From NCBI GenBank assembly GCA_964512045.1, contig CAZEJK010000081.1:1-21599 (forward strand): a DNA stretch of 21,599 bases, written 5' to 3'. Of this stretch, positions 1-8,218 are shown piece after piece. Made by a program: the position numbers and the translations under genes. Source of the DNA: CAZEJK01 sp964512045 (lineage in GTDB: Bacteria > Acidobacteriota > Thermoanaerobaculia > Thermoanaerobaculales > Sulfomarinibacteraceae). The notes under the pieces were generated by a model, which worked only from the letters and a program-made list of their open reading frames with translations, searched no databases and was not told the origin of the DNA. Each line of letters opens with the position of its first letter. The first letter of the stretch is position 1.

Positions 1-2
1 CC

Positions 3-1094
3 TGGGTCACGCTCGCCGACACCGTCCTGTACCCCGAGGGTGGCGGGCAGCCCGCCGACCGCGGTTGGATCGGCGATGTCCCGGTGCACGACGTCCAGTC
101 GGAGAGCGGGCGCACCGTGCATCGCCTGAGGAGCCTCGATGCGCTCGCTCCAGGGCCTGTCACAGTCCGCCTGGACTGGCATCGCAGATGGGACCACATG
201 CAGCAGCACACCGCACAACATCTGCTGACTGCGGTCGCCGCAGACCGTTTCGGGTGGGCAACGATCGGCTTCCACCTCGGAGACCAGCTGTCGGACATCG
301 ACCTGGACACTTCGGAGATCGATGTGAAGCAGCTCCGAACGCTCGAGGATGCCCTCGCGGACGCCACTCGCGCCGGCCACGCCGTTGTGGTGCGCTGGGC
401 GACTCCGGAGGAGATCTCGAAGCTCGGGGCTCGCTGCCGCGCATTACCGGACGACATCGCGGACACGGTGCGGCTGATCGATATCGAAGGGGTCGATCTC
501 GCCACCTGCGGCGGCACCCACGTGCGATCGACTGCCGAGCTCGCACCGATCTGCCTGCTCGGCGCCGAGCGGCGCCACGGCGGTACACGGCTGCTCTACG
601 TCGCGGGAGACCGCGCCCGCAGGCGGCTGTTCGCACACGAGGAACGGGCCGCACGGCTTCGCCAGCTGCTGAGCTGCCGCGACGACGAGGTGGCCGCTCT
701 GCTCGAGCTCCGAGCCCACCAGCTGGCGGAGGCCGAACGTCGCGCCAAGCGGCTGGGCAGCGATCTGCTCGACGCGATGCTCGCCCAGCTTGCCACCCAG
801 GACGCCGCGGTGCTCCACCATCAGCTACCGGGACATGCCGCCGATCTTCTGCCGCTTCTGGCACGAAGGTACGCCGAGCTCGAGCGCTCTCGCGTGCTCT
901 TGTTGACAGCTGAAACCGGCGCGTTCGCGGTCGTCGCTGGTGGTGAGCTCGACAGCGTCCACCTCGGGCGTGCAGTGGCCGAGGTTCTCGATGGGCGGGG
1001 TGGGGGCCGGCCACCGGTCTTTCAGGGCAAGGCGACCCGGATCGGACGGGCGGCACAGGCGGCCGAACGGCTCCGGGAGCTGCTGCACCCATAA
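3..1094 (+). CDS. Alanyl-tRNA editing protein, AlaX type (5'-truncated by window edge)
   Basis: The frame is open from the left edge, so the true start lies outside; 363 residues are visible. The first visible residues read WVTLADTVLYPEGGGQPADRG, the conserved opening of the AlaRS/AlaX editing domain, so probably only about 20 residues are missing. Two zinc-binding signatures of trans-editing enzymes are seen: HTAQH (visible residues 69-73) and CGGTH, starting near base 508. The C-terminal part is rich in Arg/Glu helix followed by GRGGGRPPVFQGKATR, which resembles the DHHA1 glycine-rich motif. AlaX proteins hydrolyse Ser- or Gly-tRNA(Ala) made in error by AlaRS. No aminoacylation domain is present, so this is a stand-alone editor of the longer DHHA1-bearing kind rather than AlaRS. 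The family call is secure. The exact mischarged substrate is not determined. Confidence 0.9.
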   Translation, partial: WVTLADTVLYPEGGGQPADRGWIGDVPVHDVQSESGRTVHRLRSLDALAPGPVTVRLDWHRRWDHMQQHTAQHLLTAVAADRFGWATIGFHLGDQLSDIDLDTSEIDVKQLRTLEDALADATRAGHAVVVRWATPEEISKLGARCRALPDDIADTVRLIDIEGVDLATCGGTHVRSTAELAPICLLGAERRHGGTRLLYVAGDRARRRLFAHEERAARLRQLLSCRDDEVAALLELRAHQLAEAERRAKRLGSDLLDAMLAQLATQDAAVLHHQLPGHAADLLPLLARRYAELERSRVLLLTAETGAFAVVAGGELDSVHLGRAVAEVLDGRGGGRPPVFQGKATRIGRAAQAAERLRELLHP

Positions 1095-1244
1095 CCGGAA
1101 GCCACACGAAAGCTACCGTCACGTCACGACCGCTCCACAGTACGCGCATACTGGTAGCGGAAAGGATGCTCCGGTCCGGGAACTTTGCAGCCCTGACCTT
1201 CGTCTGACTGGACAGAGCCTCGCGGCGCCCCGTAGGAGGAGATG
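1095..1244. other. Intergenic region upstream of secreted protein
   Basis: This 150-base gap separates the AlaX stop from the next gene. I see no convincing -35/-10 pair. CATACT near 1147-1152 is a weak -10-like hexamer without a good partner. A strong ribosome binding site, AGGAGGA (1234-1240), lies at the end of the gap and helps choose the downstream start. Confidence 0.4.
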
Positions 1245-2432
1245 ATGCGACCCCGACGACAGACAGCTCACGCACCGTTGCTGACACTGGCGCTGGTGCT
1301 TGCGGTCACAGCCATGGCAGCAGCCGACACCGAGGTTCTCCCGGAGGCCGTCACCACCGCACTTGCTGCCAGCGATCCCGGGTGGATCGCCCGGGTCCAC
1401 TGGTCTGCCGCCCGCACGCATCCCGTGATGGTCAACGCGGTGGCGATGGAGGAGCAGCTCGGAGCACGGGCCGGTGGTCCCGCCCGCCTCATCCTCGAGA
1501 TGATGAGCGGACAGGTCGAGGAGCTCGGCCTGGAACCGCGCGTGGTGGAGGAGGTCTGGTGGCTGGGAGGCGTCGGTCCGAGCTCGACATGGCTCCGCTC
1601 GGGAGTTTCCGACTCTGCCTTGGAGATGGCGCTGGAGGCCGCAGGTTGGTCTGCGGACCCGTCGCGCGAGGATCGGCTCGTCTGGGCTCGCGGCGCCGAC
1701 CCCGAGCTGACCGAGTGGCAGGAGGAGCTGCTTGCAGAGATCGAGGACCCCGACGAACGAGCCGAGATGCTCGCGATGATCGAGACCAGTACACCGCGGA
1801 TCGTTCGCTGTCCGGACGGCTGGCTCACGATCGCACGCCCGTACAGCGATCTCGAAGGTGCAGCCACGGCGGCCACGGTCTGTGGCGAGCTGAGATCCCT
1901 CGAGGAGCCTCCAGAGTTCCCTGCCGTCGTCCTGCTCGGGGACTCGCGGTCGGCGCTGGCGAGGGTCGCCATTCGCATGCCCGGTCGAGGTCCAGGCGAC
2001 GAGGATGGCGCCCAGGACACCGACCAGCCGAGCGAACGCGAGCAGGTCCTCGAGCGACTCCGTTCACTGCACAGCAGCGAGGATGACCTGTTCGCCCAGC
2101 TCGGCGACATGTCCATCGTGGTCTCCGAGCTCGACGGCGGCCTCGCGGTCGACGTCCAGGCCAGGCATCCGGACGGCCGTGGTCCGGATGAGACAGAGCG
2201 TTTCGTGCGGATGCTCCTGCTCGGACTCCGCTTCGTCACCGCTCCGGTCGCTCCGGAGCTGGATCGAGAGCTCGCCGGAACGATCATCCAGTCAGAAAGG
2301 AGCACCGTTCGAGCCAGCTGCACGATCAGCCAGGGGGCATTGCTCCAGGCCATGGAACGTCATGCCGCCCGCCAGCGGGAGATCGACGAGCTCATGCGGC
2401 GTCTCGAGGAGCTGGACAGCAGCTCCGAGTAG
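1245..2432 (+). CDS. Secreted protein of unknown function (395 aa)
   Basis: I do not recognise the family. The N-terminus is a typical Sec signal peptide: MRPRRQ, then a hydrophobic run (LLTLALVLAVTAMAAA) with a plausible cleavage after an AxA motif near residue 26. The mature protein is acidic (many Glu/Asp) and has no membrane segment, no cysteine motif for lipidation and no catalytic signature I can name. It ends in a charged helix (HAARQREIDELMRRLEELD) that may form a short coiled coil. Two ATGs are adjacent (1242 and 1245). The second is 5 bases from AGGAGG and is preferred; the first would be only 2 bases away. It is probably periplasmic or extracellular. It is convergent with the glutamate-synthase-like operon, and a shared hairpin separates the two. 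Confidence 0.75.
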   Translation: MRPRRQTAHAPLLTLALVLAVTAMAAADTEVLPEAVTTALAASDPGWIARVHWSAARTHPVMVNAVAMEEQLGARAGGPARLILEMMSGQVEELGLEPRVVEEVWWLGGVGPSSTWLRSGVSDSALEMALEAAGWSADPSREDRLVWARGADPELTEWQEELLAEIEDPDERAEMLAMIETSTPRIVRCPDGWLTIARPYSDLEGAATAATVCGELRSLEEPPEFPAVVLLGDSRSALARVAIRMPGRGPGDEDGAQDTDQPSEREQVLERLRSLHSSEDDLFAQLGDMSIVVSELDGGLAVDVQARHPDGRGPDETERFVRMLLLGLRFVTAPVAPELDRELAGTIIQSERSTVRASCTISQGALLQAMERHAARQREIDELMRRLEELDSSSE

Positions 2433-2458
2433 AGCGAGACCCTCGAGCGAGCTCGCTC
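2432..2458. terminator. Hairpin between convergent genes, candidate bidirectional terminator
   Basis: GAGCGAG (2432-2438) pairs perfectly with CTCGCTC (2452-2458) across a 13-base loop. The right half also forms a 14-base perfect palindrome (2445-2458). It fills the 27-base gap between the stop at 2432 and the stop at 2460, where a shared terminator is expected. No T-run follows on either strand, so it is not a classic intrinsic terminator. Confidence 0.4.
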
Positions 2459-2459
2459 C

Positions 2460-4052
2460 TCAGTGCATGGCGCTGCTCAGGATGCTCTCCACCTCCTGGT
2501 TGTCGACGTCCATGACGTAGGTGATCCCGGTCATGTCGGCGGCCTCGTGCGTCAGCGCGGCGAGGTCGTCGCGGGAGATGTGCTCGAGCGCGAACTTCCG
2601 CGAGCCGCACATCAGCTGGCGCAGCCCCTGGCCGAGCCGCTCGTAGTAGGTGTACAGCCCGATGGCGCCGGTGGGCAGCCGATCGAACTCGTCGTTGCCG
2701 AGCTTGTGTCGGAGCTCGGTGGCGGTCACGAAGATCTCGTCCTTGGTCGATCCGAACCGCTCGACGTACACCGGAATCTGGTGCTGCTCGATCGCGCGAC
2801 CGATCGTCTTGCCGACCATCGCGGCGGCGATCGGCGAGCGCGCCATGCCCACCAGCTTGACGAACGGAGCCCCCAGCGCCAGCCCCTTGAAGATCTGGTC
2901 CTCGAACGTGAACCCGCCGGCCACGGCCACAGCCGGCACCGGCTTGCCAGCGTTGGCCAGCCGCTCGAGGTACGCGTACAGCAAGGAGTGCAGCTCCACC
3001 GGTGGCATGCCCCACTCGTTCATCATGTGCCACGGGCTCATTCCGGTGCCGCCGCCCGCACCGTCGACTGTCAGCAGGTCGATCCCGTACGTGCTCGACC
3101 ACGCCACGGCACGCGCCAGGTCCGCGGGACGGTACGCCCCCGTCTTCAGGAACACGTACTTGGCGCCGGCCGCCCTGAGCTCCTCGACGCGCGACGCGAA
3201 GCCCTCCTCGGAGACCATCCCGATCCGCGAGTGGCGTTCGAACTCCTTGAACCATCCACGTTCGAACGCTTGAATGACGTTCGGATCGGTGGGGTCAGGC
3301 AGCACCACGTAGCCGCGGCGATACAGCTCTTGCGCTTTCTCCAACGACCGGATCTTGACCTCGCCGCCGATGTTCTTGGCGCCCTGCCCCCACTTCAGCT
3401 CGACGCACTCGACCCCCAGCTCGGAGATCGCGTACTCCTGGACGCCGAGCCGGGTGTCCTCGACGTTGGCCTGGACGATGATCGCGCCGTAGCCGTCGAT
3501 CTGGTGGTCCTTGTACAGCCGCACCCGGCGCTTCAGGTCGACGGTGTCGACCACGCGACCGTTCTCCATCCTCGCCTCCATGTCCATCCCGGAGACGTTC
3601 TCACCGATGGTCAGGCCCGTGCCGGCGAGCGCCGACCCGATCGCCAGCCCTTCCCAGTTATTCTTCGCGACATCGGTGGAGCCGATGCCAGGGATGATCC
3701 ACGGGTAGCGGAACCTGATCCCGCCGTCGTGGCCGAAGTGCACCTCCAGGTCCACCGCCGGGAAGATCGCGCGGTCGCTGTCCGCCTCGATCCCGTGGGC
3801 GCCAACCGCGGTGCCCATGATGTTGAAGTGGGAGTAATCGACCGGATACGCCTTCTCGCCAGCGGTGGTGATCACACCGAACGGCTGTGGGTAGATCACC
3901 TCGTGGCCACGGTACGCGGACTTACCGATCTCGCACATACCGATGCAGCCGTCGACACACGTCACACACATCCCGGACGTCGGGACCACCGAGTGCTCGG
4001 TCCGGTTCTTGGTCAGGGTGGCCGCCGTTGCATTGATTCTCGAAAGGGTCAT
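2460..4052 (-). CDS. FMN-binding glutamate synthase-family protein (GltB central domain, split type)
   Basis: This 530-aa protein matches the FMN/synthase core of the glutamate synthase large subunit, as in archaeal-type or split GltB. It lacks the N-terminal glutamine amidotransferase and the C-terminal GXGXG domain. Diagnostic segments include KWGQGAKNIGGEV, GAGGGTGMSPWHMMNEWG and AVAVAGGFTFEDQIFKGLALGA, the TIM-barrel FMN/2-oxoglutarate face. Near the N-terminus, Cys 29, 32, 36 and 40 (CVTC...GC..MC) could hold an extra Fe-S cluster. In the family this core reduces 2-iminoglutarate to glutamate using electrons from FMN. It is the last gene of the NuoE/NuoF-GltD operon, 33 bases after its neighbour, with a strong GAGGAGG site before the ATG. 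MgsC-like N-methylglutamate synthase subunits share the fold and remain an alternative. No ammonia-donating subunit is in view, so the product is inferred, not shown. Confidence 0.85.
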   Translation of the reverse strand: MTLSRINATAATLTKNRTEHSVVPTSGMCVTCVDGCIGMCEIGKSAYRGHEVIYPQPFGVITTAGEKAYPVDYSHFNIMGTAVGAHGIEADSDRAIFPAVDLEVHFGHDGGIRFRYPWIIPGIGSTDVAKNNWEGLAIGSALAGTGLTIGENVSGMDMEARMENGRVVDTVDLKRRVRLYKDHQIDGYGAIIVQANVEDTRLGVQEYAISELGVECVELKWGQGAKNIGGEVKIRSLEKAQELYRRGYVVLPDPTDPNVIQAFERGWFKEFERHSRIGMVSEEGFASRVEELRAAGAKYVFLKTGAYRPADLARAVAWSSTYGIDLLTVDGAGGGTGMSPWHMMNEWGMPPVELHSLLYAYLERLANAGKPVPAVAVAGGFTFEDQIFKGLALGAPFVKLVGMARSPIAAAMVGKTIGRAIEQHQIPVYVERFGSTKDEIFVTATELRHKLGNDEFDRLPTGAIGLYTYYERLGQGLRQLMCGSRKFALEHISRDDLAALTHEAADMTGITYVMDVDNQEVESILSSAMH

Positions 4053-4085
4053 CGTTTCCTCCTCACGATCTCCGAGTCCCGTCGG

Positions 4086-4763
4086 TCACGCCTTGTTGAT
4101 CTCGCAGGCAACACACGGGTCCATGTAGCACATCATGTCTTCGAAGCTCGGCTTGGCCACGCACGGCGGCGCCAGGTTGGCGCAGCCGCCGCAGATCGCC
4201 TTCTCCGGATCGGTGTACGTACACCGCAGCTCACACGCAGGGCATACGTACATGCACCCGCCACACAAGCGACACTCGTCAGCGGGCCGATCGAACGGGG
4301 TACCGATCGAGCGCTCGCCGCCCCGGCCGCGAAAGCCGATCGCGCCCGCCACCATCTGCTCGGCGCACATCCGCACACACAGACCGCACAGAATGCAGTC
4401 CTCGTGCTCTTGCCGGAACCGCTGCTGACGCACATCGTGCGCCGAGGCGATGTCCTGGATCGTCTTCGACTGTGGACATGACGCCAGCAGCAGCTCGATC
4501 ACCATCCGCCGGGCCCGCAGCACTCGCGCTGACGCCGTGCGAACCTGAAGGCCCTCGGACACCCGTGACGTGCACGAGGTCACCAGCCGCGCGGCGGCGC
4601 CTTCGCCCACCTCCACCACACACAGGCGACAGGCGCCGTACGGCGTCAGCCCCTCCATGTGGCACAACGTTGGAATCGGAAAGCCGAGAAACTCCGCCGC
4701 CTCGAGGATCGTGGTCCCCGGCTCGACCGAGACCTCGAGACCGTTGATGCTCAGGGTGATCAC
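4086..4763 (-). CDS. NuoG-N/HydA-like ferredoxin subunit, 2Fe-2S plus two 4Fe-4S, Cys-rich tail
   Basis: This 225-aa protein begins GTG ATC ACC, and the GTG overlaps the upstream TGA by four bases (GTGA). AAGGAG lies 7 bases upstream. Residues 1-75 form a plant-type [2Fe-2S] domain with Cys 34, 45, 48 and 64. The His/Cys3 cluster segment that usually follows in NuoG, HydA and HoxU is absent: the region reads ELLLASCPQSKTIQDIAS. Two 4Fe-4S motifs follow: CILCGLCVRMC (Cys 123, 126, 129, 133) and CRLCGGCMYVC (Cys 164, 167, 170, 174). Eight more cysteines lie in the last 49 residues (177, 181, 191, 194, 201, 212, 217, 220), which suggests at least one further metal site. No catalytic domain is attached. 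The role is most likely electron relay between the NuoF-GltD flavoprotein and the GltB-like subunit. It is soluble and cytoplasmic. Confidence 0.85.
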   Translation of the reverse strand: MITLSINGLEVSVEPGTTILEAAEFLGFPIPTLCHMEGLTPYGACRLCVVEVGEGAAARLVTSCTSRVSEGLQVRTASARVLRARRMVIELLLASCPQSKTIQDIASAHDVRQQRFRQEHEDCILCGLCVRMCAEQMVAGAIGFRGRGGERSIGTPFDRPADECRLCGGCMYVCPACELRCTYTDPEKAICGGCANLAPPCVAKPSFEDMMCYMDPCVACEINKA

Positions 4764-7700
4764 CGTAGCTCTCCTTCCATCGCCCGCGCTGGCTCCTCGG
4801 CCGGCATCGTGAACTCCAGGTCGCAGCGCAGGCAGCGGCCGGCCTCGCACCGCGCCTGGTCCGCGGTCAGCCTGTGCTCCACCTCGACGAACGACGACCG
4901 TCGCCGCGACATCTCCGCCGTCGCAGGCTCGATCCGGTCGACCCCTGTTGCGACGTGATCGGCAACGCTCGGCGGCACGTACGCCGACGGCGTCCGTCGG
5001 GGGCGCGGCGCCACCAGGTCGAGCCCGGCGAGGTAACGCTCGATCACCGCCGCTGCCTGCTTGCCGGCAGCGATGGCGTCGATCACGGTGTTGGGTCCAG
5101 TCACGGCGTCTCCGCCTGCGAACACGCCCGGCCGCGTGGTACACAGTGTCCGACGATCCGCATCGATGTGGCCGTCCGAACGCAGCCGGATCCCGGCGCC
5201 GTCCTCGGGCAGGCACGCCTGCATCACCTCGCCGATCGCCACCACCAACGTGTCGAGCTCCGCCGTGAACTCGGTCCCCGGCTCCGGCTCGGGCCGACGA
5301 CGCCCGCTGGCATCGAAGTCTCCGAGACGGTTGCGGATGAAGTCCACCCCGCGCAGCCGGCCGCCATCGGCGTGGAGGCGCACGGGCGACACCAGCTCCT
5401 CGAGCAGAATCCCCTCCTCCAAAGCAGCCGCCACCTCCTCTGGGATGGCCGGCATCTCGTCGGAGGTGCGGCGGTAGAAGATCGTCACCTCGTCGACGGC
5501 TTCCTGGCGCAGGGCCACTCGGGCCGCATCGATGGCAGAGTTGCCGCCGCCGATGACGCCGACTNNNNNNNNNNCGGGCCAGGCTCTGGCCACGTTGGTT
5601 GTACGCCTTGAGAAACTTCATGGAGGAGTCCACACCGTCGGTGCCCTCCTCGTGCTCGAGCCCGAGCTGACGACTCCGGTGGGCCCCAATGGCGAGAAAC
5701 ACAGCGTCGAACCCCTCCTCGTCGAGGAGTGTCTCCAGCTCCAGCGCGTCACCGAGGGTCACCGAGCAGCGCAGCTCGATGTTGGGGTCGTCGAGCAGCG
5801 ATGCCACCTCCCGCCGAACCACGTCCCGCGGCAGCCTGTAGGAGGGAACGCCGGCAAGCAGCATCCCGCCAGGCTCCTCGTCGGCCTCGAAGACCGTCAC
5901 CCGAACCCCGCTGCGCGACAGCTCGTGCGCTGCCGTCAACCCTGCCGGCCCCGAGCCGACAACGGCCACACGACCGCTGTCCGGGCCAGCTGGAAGGATC
6001 TCCGGCTTCCAGGTATCGGGACCCACCGTATCGGTCACAAAACGCTTGAGCGCGCGCACCGCCACCGGCCGATCTCCAGTTGTCCCCAGCCGACAGCTCG
6101 CCTCGCACGGGTGGTGGCATACCCGAGCGCACACTGACGGGAACGGGTTGGCCTCGCGAATCACCCGGTAGGCATCGTCGTACTCTCCCCGTTCGATGTG
6201 CGCCACGTACCGCCACGCCTCGGTACCCACCGGACATGCCGACTGACACGCCGCACCAACCAGATCGCGGCAGACACCGGCGCGGCAGCGCTGGTCGACC
6301 ACGTGCTCGACGAACTCCTCGCGGAAGTAGCGCAGCGTGCTCAACACGGGGTTCGGCGCCGACTGGCCGAGACCACACATGGAGGTATCGCGCACGACCT
6401 CGGCAAGCTCCTCCAGGAGGTCGAGGTCGGCCAGCGTCGCGCGGCCTTCTGCGATGTCGGACAGCAGCTCGTGCATCCGCTGCGTACCCTTCCGACAGGT
6501 GAAGCACTTGCCGCACGACTCGTCCGCCAGGAACGACATGTAGTAGCGAGCGAGATCGACCATGCACGTACCTTCGTCCATGACGATCATGCCGCCCGAT
6601 CCCATGATCGAGCCGACCTGCTTGAGGCTCTCGTAGTCCATGGTCAGTTCGAAGCGGTCCGCCGGGATACAGCCTCCGGAAGGACCGCCGGTCTGCACGG
6701 CCTTGAGCCGCCCCCCGCTGGCTGCGCCACCACCGATCCCGTACACGATGCTGTGCACTGGCGTGCCCATCGGAACCTCGACGAGGCCGGTGTTGCGGAC
6801 CTTGCCCACGAGACTGAACACCTTGGTACCGGCGCTCCCCTCGGTCCCGATCGCTCGGAACCGGTCCGCCCCCTCACCAAGCACCACCGGGACGTTCGCC
6901 CACGTCTCGACGTTGTTGATCGCCGTCGGCATCCCGTTGATGCCGCGCTCGATCGGGAACGGGGGCCGCTGTCTCGGCTCACCCATACGCCCTTCGATGG
7001 AGGCGATCAGTGCGGTCTCCTCGCCGCAGACGAAGGCGCCGGCANNNNNNNNNNGCACCGCGCACCAGCTCGATGTCGAACGACATCCCGGTGCCGAGGA
7101 TGTCCGCACCCAGCAGCCCCATCGTCCGCGCCTGGCGCAGCGCGATGACCAGGTGTTTGATGGCCAGAGGGTACTCCGCACGGACGTAGATCACACCGCG
7201 GTCCGCGCCGGTCGCGAACGCTCCGATCAGCATCCCTTCAATGACACTGTGCGGGTTGCCCTCGAGCAGGCTTCGGTCCATGTACGCCCCGGGATCGCCC
7301 TCGTCGGCGTTGCACACCAGTGCCTTCCCGCGTCGTGAAGGTTGCTCCTTGAGGAGCCTCCACTTGCGCGCTGTCGGGAAGCCCGCCCCTCCGCGCCCGC
7401 GCAGCCCCGAGCGCTCGACGGCGTCGAGCACTGCCTCCGGATCACCGGCATCCAGTGCCCGGACGAACGCCGTGTAGCCGCCGCAGTGGACGGCGTTGAA
7501 GATCCGGATCGGGTCGAGACACTCGTTGCGCGCCATCAGGGTCCGCTGCTGTCCACCGAAGAACGGCATCTCCTCCTGACTCGAGATGACCACGCCCGTG
7601 ACAGGATCCCGCGGCAGCAGATCCTCCAGCACCGTGCCGTCGGCGACGGCCTCGATGATCCGAGCCATGCCGTCGGTGGTCACCCGGGGGTAGAAGGTCC

Positions 7701-7950
7701 TGCTCGGCTCGACCAGCACTGACGGCTCCATCTCACAGAACCCATGGCAACCGGTGATCCGCAGCGCAACTCGATCCGTGAGGCCGCGGGCGAGCAGCTC
7801 TCGCTTGGCGACCCGGATCAGATCGTTCGCGCCGCTCGCCTGCCCGCACGTTCCCGCCGGTATGATCACCACCGGGTGCGACGGATCGGCATCCGCGATC
7901 AGCCGCTCACGGAGCTGATGAAACTCGAGAGTCGATCTCAGGCGATCCAT
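4760..7950 (-). CDS. NuoF-GltD fusion: NADH-binding FMN flavoprotein joined to NADPH/FAD glutamate-synthase small-subunit module (interrupted by two assembly gaps)
   Basis: One gene of about 1,055 aa, read through both 10-N gaps with frame correction. Residues 1-100 are a thioredoxin-like [2Fe-2S] domain (Cys 35, 68, 72). The NuoF/HydB FMN-NADH domain follows (GLRGRGGAGFPTARKW at 182-197, CNADEGDPGAYMDR at 213-226), then an SLBB region and the NuoF 4Fe-4S motif ESCGKCFTC plus a later Cys (about 475, 478, 481, 521). From about residue 550 comes the GltD/DPYD-type 4Fe-4S domain (CQSACPVG, CARVCHHPCEASC). Then come an FAD Rossmann fold (VVGSGPAGLTAAHE), an NAD(P)H fold (VGVIGGGNSAIDAAR), the second FAD motif (GVFAGGDAVTGPN) and a CEAGRCLRC tail. 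No stop separates the NuoF and GltD parts between the two gaps, so the fusion is real. It should be able to handle two pyridine nucleotides through FMN and FAD. GGGAGG lies 10 bases before the ATG. Confidence 0.88.
5565..5574. other. Assembly gap (10 N) inside the NuoF-GltD gene
   Basis: Ten Ns fall between ...YNQRGQSLA and VGVIGGGNSAID, at the linker into the NAD(P)H-binding fold. The reading frames on the two sides differ if the gap is taken as 10 bases. They join only if the true length is a multiple of 3, for example 0, 3 or 6. The run is a placeholder, not a measured length. Confidence 0.95.
7045..7054. other. Assembly gap (10 N) inside the NuoF domain
   Basis: Ten Ns fall between FDIELVRG and AGAFVCGEETAL. 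Frames on the two sides agree only if the true length is a multiple of 3. The flanks share a 3-base overlap (TGC on the coding strand). Merging on it gives VRGAGAFVCGEETAL, the expected conserved NuoF motif. Confidence 0.95.
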
Positions 7951-7980
7951 TGCAGCCTCGACCTCCCTTCAGAAGCCAAC

Positions 7981-7995
7981 GCGGCCGAGGGCCGC
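7981..7995 (-). promoter_or_regulatory. GC hairpin about 30 bases upstream of the NuoF-GltD start
   Basis: GCGGCC and GGCCGC form a perfect 6-bp all-GC stem with a 3-base loop. On the transcribed strand it precedes the ribosome binding site by about 13 bases, with no U-run after it. It may stabilise or attenuate the message; this is inferred from position only. Confidence 0.35.
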
Positions 7996-8138
7996 AACCA
8001 AAGTGATACTCCGAAGCTACCGGTGTCGCGCCCGCGTAGCAGTACGATATGAGGTGTTGACGTTGCGCTCCCCCACTCACCCAGTCTCACTCGCAGGAGC
8101 GACGTCTCCGCAACCCGGTCCAGGTCCCTGCCCCGACA

Positions 8139-8159
8139 GCCGGATCCCCGCCATCCGGC
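8139..8159 (-). promoter_or_regulatory. Stem-loop 60 bases downstream of the NuoE-like gene
   Basis: GCCGGAT (8139-8145) and ATCCGGC (8153-8159) form a perfect 7-bp stem with a 7-base loop. There is no U-tract, so a full intrinsic terminator is unlikely. An RNA-processing or partial-termination role that sets subunit ratios is possible. Confidence 0.35.
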
Positions 8160-8218
8160 CCCCGGCGCATGCCTCGAGTCTTCGAAGATGTGGGATGCTT
8201 GAGTCGCTGAGAATGTGC

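Larger units (their letters stand above)
7951..8218 (-). other. 268-base intercistronic region inside the operon
   Basis: This non-coding stretch lies between the NuoE-like stop and the NuoF-GltD start, and is unusually long for an otherwise tight operon. It holds two hairpins, listed separately, and a ribosome binding site at its end. No clear internal -35/-10 or -24/-12 promoter is seen on the minus strand. I see no gene in it. Confidence 0.6.

Noticed and set aside
2463..4481. A 672-codon open frame on the + strand opposite the GltB-like gene
   Set aside because: It is antisense to a gene with clear family motifs and shows no domain features of its own. Long antisense frames are expected at this GC content.
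4086..7181. A single open frame of about 1,031 codons spanning the NuoF, GltD and ferredoxin genes
   Set aside because: It is an artefact of reading through the N runs: its middle section after 5575 is out of frame for GltD, and its first 42 residues are out of frame for NuoF. The real genes are 4760-7950 and 4086-4763.
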